A stretch of DNA of 64,000 nucleotides from Rhodococcus globerulus NBRC 14531 (GTDB lineage Bacteria > Actinomycetota > Actinomycetes > Mycobacteriales > Mycobacteriaceae): positions 62,001 to 126,000 of the forward strand of contig NZ_BCWX01000006.1 of assembly GCF_001894805.1 (NCBI RefSeq), read 5' to 3'. Made by a program: the position numbers and the translations under genes. The stretch's first letter is position 1, and each line of letters starts with the position of its first letter. The notes beneath the pieces are model-generated. The model did no database searches. It was not told the DNA's origin and saw only the letters and a program-made list of their open reading frames with translations. Shown here piece after piece: positions 1 to 11,100 of the stretch.

Positions 1-1901
1 TCTCGCAGTACCTTCCGACGGGAATCAAGTTCGATGTGGTGATCTTTGACGAGGCGTCGCAGGTGCTCCCTTCGGACGCCGTCAACTGTGTATACCGCGG
101 TAATCAATTGATCGTTGCAGGGGATCAGAAGCAGCTACCGCCCACGAGTTTCTTCTCGGTTAGTGATGACGCTGCGGGCGAAGACGAAGATGATGAGATT
201 GATGTGTTCGAGTCGGTTCTTGATATCGCCAAGGGCGCCGGTGGGCTGACGTCTCTGCCATTGAACTGGCACTATCGCAGCCGTCACGAAGATCTCATCA
301 CCTATTCGAATTATCGCTTCTACGGCGGAAGCCTGCACACATTTCCGGGCGCTGTGTTCGACGCCCCAAATCTGGGCGTTGAGCTGGTCCCTGTCAAAGG
401 TACGTATCGCCGTGGAACAACGAGGGATAATCCCGTCGAGGCCGCCAAAGTTGTTGAGCGCGTGCTCTATTTCGCTCAGTCCTTTCCATCGGAGTCGATC
501 GGCGTGGTGACGTTCTCGTCTGCGCAAGCTGATGCGGTAACAGCGGAGTTGGAACTACAGTCGGCGGCACATCCGGTCCTGGCAGGCCTGCTCAGTGACC
601 ACGATCGACTGGACGGATTCTTCGTCAAAAGCCTTGAGAATGTGCAGGGTGATGAACGCGACATCATCATCTTCTCCCTCGGATATGGGCCTGACGAGAA
701 CGGGAAGTTCACGATGAACTTCGGCCCACTCAACAGGGAGGGCGGCTGGCGCAGACTCAATGTCGCAATTACCCGCGCAAGAAAACGTGTGGAGGTCGTA
801 TCCTCGTTCCGTGCATCCGAGATGTCCGCGACGGTTAACGAGGGCCTACGCCACTTGAGGAACTACCTAGACTTCGCGGAACGTGGGCAAAAGGCGCTGG
901 CACTTGATCTGGACGAGGGCGATGGTGATGTGGAAAGCGTTTTCGAAGAACAAGTTATCAATGTCATTCGAGGTTGGGGGTACGACGTAGTACCTCAGGT
1001 CGGTGTTGCGGGCTACCGGATCGACATGGCCGTGCGGCACCCCGACCGTCCTGGTCAGTATGTGATCGGTATCGAATGTGATGGTGCGGCTTATCATTCG
1101 GCAAAGACAGCCCGCGATCGAGATCGCCTTCGTGAATCGGTTCTCCGCAATCTCGGTTGGGAGCTGCACCGAATCTGGGGGCTGAGCTGGTGGCGTGATC
1201 GCGAGGTACAGGAGAAGCGACTGCGAGAGGCGATCGAGGTCGCGATAGCTGAGAGCGATCGTCCGATAGCCCCAACGGCAATTCCGGAGATGGTTGCCCC
1301 ACCAATTGCGGTCGAGGAAGTGGATTTTGATATCCGGCCGGATTGGGCAACGGAATACACGATGGTAGGTACACCGAGGTGCCTCAGGCGCGATCCCAAA
1401 ACTCTTGAGGGGCAGCAGGATCTACGAGCGTACTTCGTTCAAGTTGTCGAGGCCGAGGCGCCGGTTCACCGCGACGTACTCTATGAGCGCTTCAAGCAGG
1501 CGTGGGGAATTCAGCGGCTCGGCGCCGTCGCGAAGCGAAGTGCTGAGAATGCGCTCGCTGCAGCCAACATCAAGGGGCGTTCGGTTTCGCCGATGAGTGA
1601 CGGCGTATGCCGATTGCCGGATCATGCATTGTCTGTAGTACGGATACCGGGTGCTGATCAACCGCCCCGTAAGTTGGTACACATCCCGGAGGAGGAACTC
1701 GACCTCGCTGTCACACGCTTGATCGAGGATGCGCGCTTGCTGGACGGAGACACTCTCGCGCAGCAGGTATCCAAGTTGTTCGGCTGGCAGCGTGCAACGG
1801 AAGAAAACCGTTCGGTGACAGAGCTTTCCGTTGACCGATTGATCGGACGTGGTGAAGTGGAGCGTGTTCGCGGAGGCGAACTGGCTTTGGTGACGGAATA
1901 A
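1..1901 (+). CDS. SF1 helicase with Vsr-like nuclease domain, C-terminal part (Hhe/DUF4011-DUF3320 type)
   Basis: The reading frame is open from the first base, so the N-terminus and Walker A lie outside the window. The visible part starts just before the Walker B motif (VIFDEASQ), followed by GDQKQLPP, a YRSRHEDLI motif, an 'NVQGDERD' motif and the terminal SF1 motif (LNVAITRARKRV). This is the UPF1/DNA2-like superfamily 1 order. Next comes a Vsr/DUF559-like nuclease module: an IECDG acidic strand, AYHS, an RDRDRLRE stretch and a GW(E) strand. The last 180 residues resemble DUF3320, with a YTMVGTP...VVEAEAPVHRDVLYERF pattern. This order is known from large DUF4011 helicases counted among defence genes (Hhe). 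The likely role is a helicase-nuclease acting on foreign DNA. Family assignment is from motif reading only. Confidence 0.8.
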   Translation, partial: SQYLPTGIKFDVVIFDEASQVLPSDAVNCVYRGNQLIVAGDQKQLPPTSFFSVSDDAAGEDEDDEIDVFESVLDIAKGAGGLTSLPLNWHYRSRHEDLITYSNYRFYGGSLHTFPGAVFDAPNLGVELVPVKGTYRRGTTRDNPVEAAKVVERVLYFAQSFPSESIGVVTFSSAQADAVTAELELQSAAHPVLAGLLSDHDRLDGFFVKSLENVQGDERDIIIFSLGYGPDENGKFTMNFGPLNREGGWRRLNVAITRARKRVEVVSSFRASEMSATVNEGLRHLRNYLDFAERGQKALALDLDEGDGDVESVFEEQVINVIRGWGYDVVPQVGVAGYRIDMAVRHPDRPGQYVIGIECDGAAYHSAKTARDRDRLRESVLRNLGWELHRIWGLSWWRDREVQEKRLREAIEVAIAESDRPIAPTAIPEMVAPPIAVEEVDFDIRPDWATEYTMVGTPRCLRRDPKTLEGQQDLRAYFVQVVEAEAPVHRDVLYERFKQAWGIQRLGAVAKRSAENALAAANIKGRSVSPMSDGVCRLPDHALSVVRIPGADQPPRKLVHIPEEELDLAVTRLIEDARLLDGDTLAQQVSKLFGWQRATEENRSVTELSVDRLIGRGEVERVRGGELALVTE

Positions 1902-2001
1902 GGATTCCGCCCTGCTTGATAGTTCCGCTGGCAGCTTGTCGGTTGTCTATGCACTTCTGCTAGCTTTTGATTGCACAAGGTCGAAATTCTCATGAACGAG
2001 A

Positions 2002-2295
2002 TTGGTGAAGTTAGTGATTGAGTTCAACTGGTCCGGTGGCAGGATGGCCGACGAGCCCGATGAAATCGCCGATGCGTTGAATTACCTCTTGTCGGTTGAT
2101 GCGGAACACGAGGCCGACGCGGTCCGGGACCGAATGGAAAGAGCAGTGTGGGAGAAGAATCCGGGCTCCACGGTTCAAGCGGAAGTATCTCCAGTCAGTC
2201 ATAACGTAGTAGCTGTGCCAAATGGTACTCAGGTCGGTTACCTTGTAACTCTTATCGCAAAGATCATGGTCGATATCGACTTCAATTTTGATTGA
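2002..2295 (+). CDS. Small hypothetical protein (about 97 aa)
   Basis: I do not recognise this protein. It follows the helicase-nuclease by 100 bp on the same strand and may be co-transcribed. The first possible start is TTG at 2002; GTG at 2005 and ATG at 2044 are in frame and equally possible because no clear ribosome binding site is visible. The N-terminal half is acidic and helical (ADEPDEIADALNYLL). The C-terminal half alternates hydrophobic and polar residues and ends in VDIDFNFD, which looks like beta strands. There is no signal peptide or membrane segment. A small accessory protein of the defence helicase is possible, but nothing in the sequence shows it. Confidence 0.5.
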   Translation: MVKLVIEFNWSGGRMADEPDEIADALNYLLSVDAEHEADAVRDRMERAVWEKNPGSTVQAEVSPVSHNVVAVPNGTQVGYLVTLIAKIMVDIDFNFD

Positions 2296-2395
2296 CTAGA
2301 TGACCCTCTTAGTGAGGTCAGAGGTAACCCGTTGCCTCGTATGGGCACTCGATCCGGTTGGCGCACTGTTGTTTTCACGGCGATCGCTGCGCGAT

Positions 2396-2875
2396 CTACT
2401 GCAGGTACTTCGGTTGCGGAACATTCCGCTTGCGGTTCGGGTTCTTCCGTTTCTTGGCTTTTGGTTGGGTGCTTTGCTTCGCCGGTTTTTTCGCCGGAGA
2501 CTTCTTGGCGGCATTGAGTTGACGTTGAGCGCTCAGCGCATTCCGGCGAACCTTGAGCTCTTCGTCGCTCTCCGACTCCTCTGACGCGTTGAGCGGTCGG
2601 AGTGCATGTTCAGCTAGGTAACGATGTGCATTCGCGATGACAGATTCGAAGTTGAGGCAACGTACGCACCGCGACGGTTCTCGCTTCCCGAGATTGCTGG
2701 TCGATCCGCACCATGCGCACTCTTTTGCAGGGGCATGTTGACTGCGTGTGGATCGTCGGGAAGTGGGATCTGACGCGTTCGCAGCGGCAACGTCGCTGGC
2801 ACCCCACTTGGGGGTTCGTGCATCCGCAGTCGGGTTACCGGTATGAAGATTCACCCCGCGTCGTGCACGAACCAT
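2396..2875 (-). CDS. Zinc-ribbon protein with lysine-rich tail, last gene of leftward defence operon
   Basis: The 159-residue protein carries a four-cysteine zinc-ribbon pattern near its centre: CAWCG, about 15 residues, then RCVRC. A short helix (NFESVIANAHRYLAEHAL) follows. The C-terminal 45 residues are very rich in lysine, arginine, proline and alanine and are probably disordered and able to bind nucleic acid. The ATG start at 2875 lies 26 bp after the stop of the UvrD-type helicase gene on the same strand, so it plausibly ends that operon. I know no named family for it. The N-terminal 45 residues are low in complexity, so the true start could be further in. A DNA- or RNA-binding accessory role is inference. 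Confidence 0.55.
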   Translation of the reverse strand: MVRARRGVNLHTGNPTADARTPKWGASDVAAANASDPTSRRSTRSQHAPAKECAWCGSTSNLGKREPSRCVRCLNFESVIANAHRYLAEHALRPLNASEESESDEELKVRRNALSAQRQLNAAKKSPAKKPAKQSTQPKAKKRKNPNRKRNVPQPKYLQ

Positions 2876-2901
2876 CCGGTTGCCTCTCTCAGACCAAAGA
2901 A

Positions 2902-5142
2902 CTACTTCTTCGTCTTGCCCAACAGCTCGGACCTCTTACCGCTCCAAGTGACGATCAGTTCGTCTCGGGCCCGGCTCGAAGCAACGTAGAGCAATGAACG
3001 CTCCCGCAGCATCGCTTCGTCACGATCCTCCGGCGCTACCGCGCGCAGCGATGCGGCAGACGGCACGTGGGCATCATCGACACTCGCGAGTACCACCCGT
3101 GAGAACTCCATGCCTTTGGATCGGTGCATGGTTAGAACCTGAACGAACCCTGGCGCAGGGGGATTGTTGTCCAAGGCGCGCGCCTCAACGCTTCGCTCGC
3201 CCAACGCGCGGACGAAGCGTGCTCGATCGTCCTGGCTTCGGGTGAGCACAGCAATGGTCTCGGGATCGAGTCCGTCTTCGATCCACTCATAGACGTGCTG
3301 GGCGACTTTGTCGAGTTCCTCTGTCTGGTCTTTGCATTCGATCAGCTGCGGTACCGGTCCGCTGCGAGCCGAGCGGTATTCGGCAGTTGACTCGGCACCT
3401 GTCTCGAGGTCCTTGTATTCAGCGCCAGCCAGGATGCCGACAGCAAAATTCAAGTTCTGCGCCGTAGTGCGGTAGTTGAGAGTCAGTCGTCGCGAGCGGC
3501 CGACAATCTTGATTCCGAGTCGACCCAGAACTACCGGGCGTCCATAGATTCGCTGATGTGAATCTTCTGCAATGAAGAGATCATTCGGTCCTTCGTCGAC
3601 CAATGCGCGGAGCAGTGCCCAGTGTGTGGCATGGAGATCCTGGGCCTCGTCAACGAGGACGTGGTCGGCGAGTCGACGTTTGCCAGCTTCGTGAGAGAGG
3701 CGCAAGGATTCTGCGGCGAGTGCCAAGACTTCGGGGAAACTGATGGCCCCTTCCATCCGGTTGTGGCGGCGGTACCCCTCGACCAGCTTCCAGACTGCGA
3801 TGCGTTGCGGACGAGTGAGGCGCACACCGCGTCCCGGCCGCGCTACCTTTGCGTACTGCTCGAGTGTCGTGACTTTGTTTGCGAGTACAACCGCTACGTA
3901 CTCGTCTTCGAGGAACGAGGGAGTCGCCAGGGTAGCGTCGAGTCCACTGTCGACAGTCTCGATAACTTCGCGCCACACTTTGTCAGAGCGGTTACGTCCG
4001 CGCGTATCGACGCTGGCACCAAGAACTGCCTCGCACGCCTCGTCTACGTTGTCGGCCTGATCGAGTACCGCCTTGGCGAGTGCATCGACGCCTTTCACAT
4101 AGACACCGACTGCACCGGGCTTGGTCGCAATGTCGACGCCGGGATCAAGCGCCTTGAGATCGCTTTCGAGTCCCATCGCCAATGTCTTGTTATACGTAGT
4201 GAGGATGATCCTGGCTTTGGGGTTCTGCCGTGCCAGCTTCCGTGCTCGGTGGATGGCGACGACGGTCTTGCCGGTGCCGGCGCCGCCGGACAGACGGAAC
4301 GAACCATTCTGGTTCGCGTCCGCGTACTTTCGCTGTTCCGGGTGGAGGAAGGTTCGCCAAGCGCCGAAGTCGCCGCTTTCGATAACCCGGCGCAGCTCCT
4401 CGTTGTCTTCGATAAATGCGAACTGCAGCTGAGACGCCGGGTGCTTGAGAGCTTCGAGGATCTGCTCGTCCTCGTCGAGGTTCTCGTCAGGTAGTGCAGC
4501 TTCGTCGAGACCGTGCTTTGCACGGATGTCTTCGATACTGATGCCGGTGATGAGGTCGGTGAGAGCGCTGCCCTGCCAGGCCACTGCGGTTTGTGCGATT
4601 TCGAATACGGCATCCTGGCTGGATGCTTCGAATGCGAGTTCTGAGATTTCCGGGTCGAGGCCCAAGCGTGTTTTGAGATCGTCGAGGGCGAAACCGAGAC
4701 CCTCGAGGTAACTCGCCAGCGGCGCAGCGGGCTTGATCTTCTTCAGGGTGCCGTCTGGGTCGGGGACAGCGACCAGCTTCTTCCGGTCATCCACGCCGTC
4801 GAGCTCGCCAATGATGCCTTCGAGCACACCGTTGACGGGATTGACCCGTAGGACTGATCGCTCGGCAAGGCCATTCGCCTCATCATGCGGCCAAGTGCCC
4901 ATATAGATGTAGGTGGTGTCGCCGAGTTTGTCCTCCACCTTGAACAAGATTGCGCGGTAGTGCTTGTCGACGCGGGCCGTGCGCACGCGAGGATCTTTGG
5001 AGGCCTGGATCGGTTCGATGTGCAGGCCCGAGCCGGTGTCGTCTGTGTTGAGCTTCTCGATGAAGTCCATCACCTTGGCTTTGACGGACCGGTCGAGCTT
5101 TCGCATCGCCTTGTTGTTCGATGCGATAACCAGATGTGCCAC
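2902..5142 (-). CDS. UvrD/Rep-type helicase with RelE/ParE-like N-terminal domain
   Basis: The protein has 746 residues. Residues 1-90 resemble a RelE/ParE/HigB toxin fold: an N-terminal helix with KLDRSVKAKVMDFI, then basic strands (RVRTARVDKHYRAILF), and a TYIYMGTWPHDEAN ending that recalls the usual 'HDEAY' end of this superfamily. The helicase core follows: Walker A GGAGTGKT at 286-293, DEAQ at 498-501, QRIYGRPV, LNYRTT, TMHRSKGMEF near 671 and LLYVASSRARDEL near 717. It is a compact superfamily 1A helicase without a visible nuclease domain. The GTG start follows the upstream helicase stop by one base, so translation is probably coupled. Helicase activity is secure. Whether the N-terminal domain is an active RNase, a ribosome-binding module or only a fold remnant cannot be told by eye. 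Confidence 0.85.
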   Translation of the reverse strand: MAHLVIASNNKAMRKLDRSVKAKVMDFIEKLNTDDTGSGLHIEPIQASKDPRVRTARVDKHYRAILFKVEDKLGDTTYIYMGTWPHDEANGLAERSVLRVNPVNGVLEGIIGELDGVDDRKKLVAVPDPDGTLKKIKPAAPLASYLEGLGFALDDLKTRLGLDPEISELAFEASSQDAVFEIAQTAVAWQGSALTDLITGISIEDIRAKHGLDEAALPDENLDEDEQILEALKHPASQLQFAFIEDNEELRRVIESGDFGAWRTFLHPEQRKYADANQNGSFRLSGGAGTGKTVVAIHRARKLARQNPKARIILTTYNKTLAMGLESDLKALDPGVDIATKPGAVGVYVKGVDALAKAVLDQADNVDEACEAVLGASVDTRGRNRSDKVWREVIETVDSGLDATLATPSFLEDEYVAVVLANKVTTLEQYAKVARPGRGVRLTRPQRIAVWKLVEGYRRHNRMEGAISFPEVLALAAESLRLSHEAGKRRLADHVLVDEAQDLHATHWALLRALVDEGPNDLFIAEDSHQRIYGRPVVLGRLGIKIVGRSRRLTLNYRTTAQNLNFAVGILAGAEYKDLETGAESTAEYRSARSGPVPQLIECKDQTEELDKVAQHVYEWIEDGLDPETIAVLTRSQDDRARFVRALGERSVEARALDNNPPAPGFVQVLTMHRSKGMEFSRVVLASVDDAHVPSAASLRAVAPEDRDEAMLRERSLLYVASSRARDELIVTWSGKRSELLGKTKK

Positions 5143-5143
5143 G

Positions 5144-8100
5144 TCAGAACTCCCCGCTCGTCTTCAATGCTTCCAAGATGGATGCCACCTCGGGTGAGCA
5201 CAGTGTCCACCCTGCTTCGGTAATCGTATTGGCCACGTCGTCGTCATGCTCGAACACCACGCCGACTCGGCTGGAATGCCACGCGAGGTCGAGTACCTCG
5301 CCCTCATCTGTCTCGTACCCGAGTTCAGGTGGTGTCAGGGTCGGAGCTGCAGTGCCGAGGGCGTGAACCAAACTGCGCTCAGCTTCGGAAACCGCGTTGT
5401 GCAAGGCCTTCTGCCAGATCGGTGACAACTGCTCGGGCTCCGGTGCCGATGTAATCGGTGCTGCGATAGGTGCAGCGTCCAGCAATGTGCGAGTCGTGAT
5501 CTGGTGCCGGCCTGCTAGTCCGAGCCAGTTCGAGAGACGCAGCCATTCTTTCCACGCACGACCTTCATGGGCTTCGAGCGCGTCGTTACGGTCGTCCAAA
5601 GCAAGAACTGCAGTCGCAGATTTGTCGGCACGCGACGTCACTGCGACTGTCACAGCCAACGGGCCTTCGGTCAACGACCAGCAGATATCCGTGCCCGAGA
5701 TCGAGAAGGGTTTCCCTCCGTCAAGTGCAGCGAGCGCAGAAGCCAGCATCGATTCTGCGGTCGACTGAACCCGATTGTCAGTCCGCAGAAACAGGTACGG
5801 CATGGATTGGCTCAACGCAGTCCACGAATCGAGGTCAGGGTCAGCGACAAACGCCAGTAGCTGAGAAATGGGGTCTTTGGTGAGGAGTCGCAGTAGTCCG
5901 GGCTTCAAATTGAAGCTCTTCGTTGCGAACTGTGTCGACTTGCTGTTCAACCATGAGGGCTCGTACTCGTCGTTGTTCTTGAATCGTTGTAGATCCTCGT
6001 GCCCGAACGACCAGACGATGTGTCCTGATTCGCGGAGCCCAGCGCGTTTACCGGCGTCGTCGGTTACGCGGTTGTGTTGAGGCGATGCGTGATAGCGGCG
6101 ACCGTCAGCGAAAAGAGCGATCTCCGGGATAGATGTGTCGGAAGAGGTCAGCATAAAGTCAGGAAGAACAAATCCCTTCTGCACCTGCGGGGTCAACGAC
6201 CACCGGCGAACAGGCTTGCCTTGCAACGTGATAGTTGCAGACGGCCCGTAAGTACCAGGTTTTTCGACCACTGTTGCGCCCATCCCGCGAAGGCGACCGA
6301 TGAAGGAAGTGTAGAAGTCCTTTTCGAGGTGCGACTCGTCGCTGGCGGGAGGTGGCGGTGGTGCATTCTCGGTGAGTGAGGTCAACCAGTCTTGGATGTC
6401 AGGTTGGGCGCGACGGCCCTCCACATCGAGGATCTTGTCGAGGACCGTCAGAGCCGTCATGCGCGAGACCTTGTCCATCTCGTACGGCGCTGCGAAGGGG
6501 AGCAAACAGCGGTGGCAAGCGAGACGATCTTCCTCGCGGCAAGGGCATTCGCGCACCACCTTTCGTGCTGCGACCAGAACTTCCCATACTCTGTTCGGAT
6601 CGGCGAACTCCGCGAGATAGCCGGTTCCGCCGGGAACCGTGTCGTGAATTAGAAGCGCTCGGCGGTCTGGCGTGCGTAGGGCATCGCTGATGGTGACCAC
6701 GTCGAGGTGTTCGGGAGAACCGCCAATGACCTGTCGGAGTCCGAGAAGCATTGCGGCACTCAAGCTCGGGTGCGCAAAGGTGTCGTATTCGAGCTCCGGA
6801 GGCAAGTGCAGCAGCACGCCCTGAGTTCGCAAAGTGCGAGACAGTGCGATTTCGCGAACATCCTCGTTCTTTGCTTTCCTCAATCGGCACCAGGTGCGAT
6901 GCTCGAACTGGTTGTTGCTCCCGGCCTTGCCATCGAGCTGCCCGCAGGCCGCGCACACACGGAAAAGGCCGGTGTGTGATTCTTGCCCAGCGATGATGCG
7001 CTGCTTGCCCTGTGAGGTTCGCTTGCCGAGGTTCAGCCAACGAATATCCATGCGGCGTAGATACTCTGCACCAAAATCTCGATCGGCGACGTACCAGGAT
7101 CGCCCAACCTGGGCCGGGTCGATATCGGCCGCGACAGTGACGGTGAAGGGTTCTTGATGGCGATTGTCCCGACCGTCGTTGATCGTGGCTTCGTCGCGAC
7201 GTACTTCTGCAGATACACGCGTCATCTCGACCACTTGCAAGCGTTGACTGACGTCAGCGATTGCAGTGCTCTGACAACGAGGGCACGACGCGATGGGGGC
7301 GAGAGTCGCCCCAGCTGGGGTGATCGCAACCCACCCGCACTGCGGGCAGACCTGCCATGTGTGGATATTGGACTCACCGGTACCGAGATCGACAGCATCG
7401 ATCTTGACTGCCAATCCTTGTGCGTAGAACGTGGCGCCGGGAGCGAGCTCGGTTAGCGCGACGCGGGAACCTCGCTGGTAACTGAGTTCATCACTCATGA
7501 ATGCCGAGCTGTCCGCGTCGATCCATGTGACGCCGACGTCCAAAGTGACGCTGTCGTCGAGGAGCGTGTAGTTGGGGAGAACCCCGTAGCGCTCGAGTAC
7601 CGAGATCCAGTAGTCGAGGGTCATGGACACGATTTGTGCACCCAGCAGCTTGATCGACCCCTGCGCAGTGCGCAGCGCGCGACGGTCGTCCTCCGTGGCC
7701 GCGGGGGAAGCGAACCTGCGCTCGAACTCTGGCAGCTGCTCGGTGACGGTGTCGCGTCGAGTAGTGAGCTCGGCCAGATCCCGGTTCCACCGATGGACAG
7801 TTTGTTGAAGGTGCAGAGTCAATTCGCTGTGGCTGCCGTCGGCTGCTGGTGTTGCCCACGTCTGCAGGGCGCTGATGGCATCGTCGCTGAGCAGCCCGTC
7901 GAACTGTCCGAGGAATTCTGCAGTCAGCGTTGGTGCTTCGCTGTCGGCGATAGCGATGAGGTTCGCCATCCAAGTGCCGTCGTCGAAGCTGCCGAGGACA
8001 GCTCGGGCTTCCTTGAGCGCTACGGTCTGCGGATCACGGGCAAACCGGTCGATGATGTGTGCGACGTACTGACGCTGCAGGATCTCTTCGGCCCGCAGGA

Positions 8101-11100
8101 AGGTGGCGGGTGGGCGGACGTCGCCCTGAATGACAGACAGGGGATCAAACAGCTTGGGTAGGTGTTCCCCACGACCACGTATGTAGGCCAGGACAAGTGA
8201 GTTTCCGGTCAGACGGCCGGCGCGGCCGACTCGCTGAAGGTACGACGAGACGGTTCGGGGCATCGACCCGAGCATGACGGTCGACAGGTCGCCGATGTCG
8301 ATACCCATTTCCAACGTCGGTGTAGCCACCAGAACGTTCGGTGCCTGTGGGTCTGCCCCGCCGTTCTTGAAAGCGGTTTCGTATGCGAGGCGCGTAGCGG
8401 TGGGCAGGAGCGACGTGTGCTCGCGCGCGACGACGCGTTTCATCTTGGTTGAGCTGTAGAGACGTTGGTAAAAGTTGTCGGTACGCGCTGAGCGGCGCAG
8501 TGTTCCGGGGCAGCGCACCAACAGGCACGGTGCGCCCGACATTTCCTTGGTGGTCGTGATGCTGCCGGGGACTGGTGCTTGGCATACGTCGCAGATGAGA
8601 AGGTGCTGTCCATCAAGGAGCGCCTCGCTATCGGGAGCCGATAACTGCACCATTGTTGGCTGCAGCCCATAGACGGTGAGGCCGGTCTCGCTGGTGATGG
8701 TGTCGAGGATGCGCTGCTCGGTCAGGAGTGTGAACAGTGATTTGGCGAGATGCGTTCCGTCATAGGGCGATACACCAAGGCACTGTGAGGCCCACCTTGC
8801 GTACCACGAAGACGGTGCGGTGATCGAGTCAAATCCCTCGGGAAGCGAACCTTGCCCGGATCCGGAGGCTGGAAAGGTAGGGGCTGGACGTCCTTTCGGG
8901 AACGCCGGCATTCCTTCCCCTTTGGGTCGGCCACCCCAGACATGGTATCGATTGGCGTTCTTCTCCAGGTAGCTGCGCAACCACTCGTGCCGGATACCGC
9001 CCTGGGTCCGGATGCGCTCGACTGTTCCTCGTACCCATCGGGCCAAGGCTACCGGGTCGATTTCTGGTTGATCTGCTTCGCCTAGACGCCCTTGTTCACC
9101 GCGGGGGTCGACGAACATTCCCTCTTGTTCGCCTGGAATTGCAGCATTAGTGAGTGCGAGCTGCAGATGCTCGGTGTTCTCGACAGCCAGGCGACCAAGT
9201 GTTTCAGCGCGTCCCGGCAAGCCTAGATATACCTCGGCGACCACGCTGCCGGTGAGTTCGAGTGTTCGACCGGTCCGAGACTGCAAGCCGAATTCTAGGT
9301 CGATGTCGAATTGCAAGCGGCGCTTGGCTTTTTGTTCTGCAGCGCGGCGGGAACTGTGGTGCGCATCGGATTTCCAGAACGCCGTGAAGTCATCGCGATC
9401 GACGATGTCTGGGGGGAGCAGCTGGTAGCGACGGGTGGGATCATTCTCGGCGCGTGCAACCACCGACTGGGTAAGTTCCGTCAGATCGATCGGTGTGGGG
9501 CCGAGGGCGCCGCGCAGAGTTGAACGCAAGCTCAGGCTGTGTGAGCGGGATTGCACGAATCCGGCGCGGTGGGCTGCATCTTGGACGCTGTCGGTGAACA
9601 TCAGCGCCTTCTTCTCGCCGGCGTTGAGATCCTTGTTACCGAACATGTTCGACAGGGTCACCGAGAGTTGTGTTGCAACAGCGCTACCGAGGAATCGGAT
9701 ACCGTCGTCGACGCCGCAGGACGGGCACGCATCCTTCTTCGACAGCTCATCCGCGTCAGGTCCAGTGAGGGTCAGAATCGGAAGCGCTCGGGCGTCGAGG
9801 GCATCGTCACTGTCGGCGTCAGGTGCGGCGTCGAGGATCTCGCGGTCATCTATGTGGAACCAGCGCAGCCCTTCGATCTTGTTTTTGTCGGTGTGGAGCT
9901 GTGCCTCGGCAGGTGCGGAGATCAATGCGCGGAAGCGAGAAGCGCCAGCTGCGTGGTCGGCGCGGATCGCCTCGTCGGTGACGTCGAGGGCCGTACCTGT
10001 GGGGGCGAGACGTGCACCCCATCCGGAGCGTCCACAGTGTCGGCAATAGACGGCAGGCAGGAACAGGTCGTGTTGATCGGCGACAGTGCCGTCGTCTGAC
10101 CAGCGGTAGCCGGCAGTGGCGTGAACGAGGCGGTCGACTCTGCTGAGTTCTCGTACCCATAGGTGGACATCAACATTCAGTGCGCTGGGGCCGACCTCGG
10201 CCCGGATATGAGACAGCAATGCGAAGAAATAGTCGAGGAACTTCTGCTGAGCCGCCGCGACCCGGTGAGCATTGCGCTCGAGCGTTGGTGCGGTGAATAC
10301 TCGCGATGCCAGATCTGCGAGTGAGATTGCGTCAGTGGCATGTTCGAGGATCCCCGCGAGCAGCGGATGCGATTTGATGAGGTGGAGAACATCCTCCTTG
10401 TTGCTCATCACTTTCAAATCCGCATCTGTCAGACCATGGTCTGAATCGGAACCGTCTGTCCGTTCGAACAATTCGGCCAGGACTGCGCGGGCGATCACAG
10501 GATTGATATCGGGGACGGTATCGCGGCTCTGTTCGACGGCCTTGGCGATCTTGTCAACAGCATCGCTGACAACAGGATCGATCGGTCGGAATAGTCGATC
10601 CAGATCGGGTTGCCGATCGGAGAGCCATTGCTTGGCAGTAGTGCGTGTTTCGCCAACTACGGAATCGTTGTCGAACTCTTCCCCGAACACGGTGTGGGCG
10701 AAGCTCAGCATTGACGTGGGATCAGACTTGGACCCGAGGGTCGCTGACGTCGCGACTGGAGTGATCTTCCCGAGTGGTCGCGCTCGATCGGCGTCGGTGG
10801 CTTTCGAGGCTCCGGTCCAGTAACTCTTCACTGTGAGGCCAAGCCGACGGAGCAGCATCGCGACGTCCGTGCCTTGAGCGCCGTCGTACGTGTGGAACTC
10901 GTCAAGGACGATGTACTGCAAGGATTCTGCTGATTTCCGCCACAGCGCTGCGTCTTCGGGCCGGAGCAGCAATTGGTCGAGCATCTTGTAGTTGGTAAGC
11001 AAAATATCCGGTGGGGTATCGCGCATGATCGATCGATCGCTGATCAAGCCATGCTCCGACACCTGTGTTCGGCCGGTCTTCTGCTCGCCGGTGTACAGGC

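Noticed and set aside
3622..4494. Plus-strand open frame of 290 codons inside the UvrD-type helicase gene
   Set aside because: The minus-strand product carries all helicase motifs; the plus-strand frame shows none.
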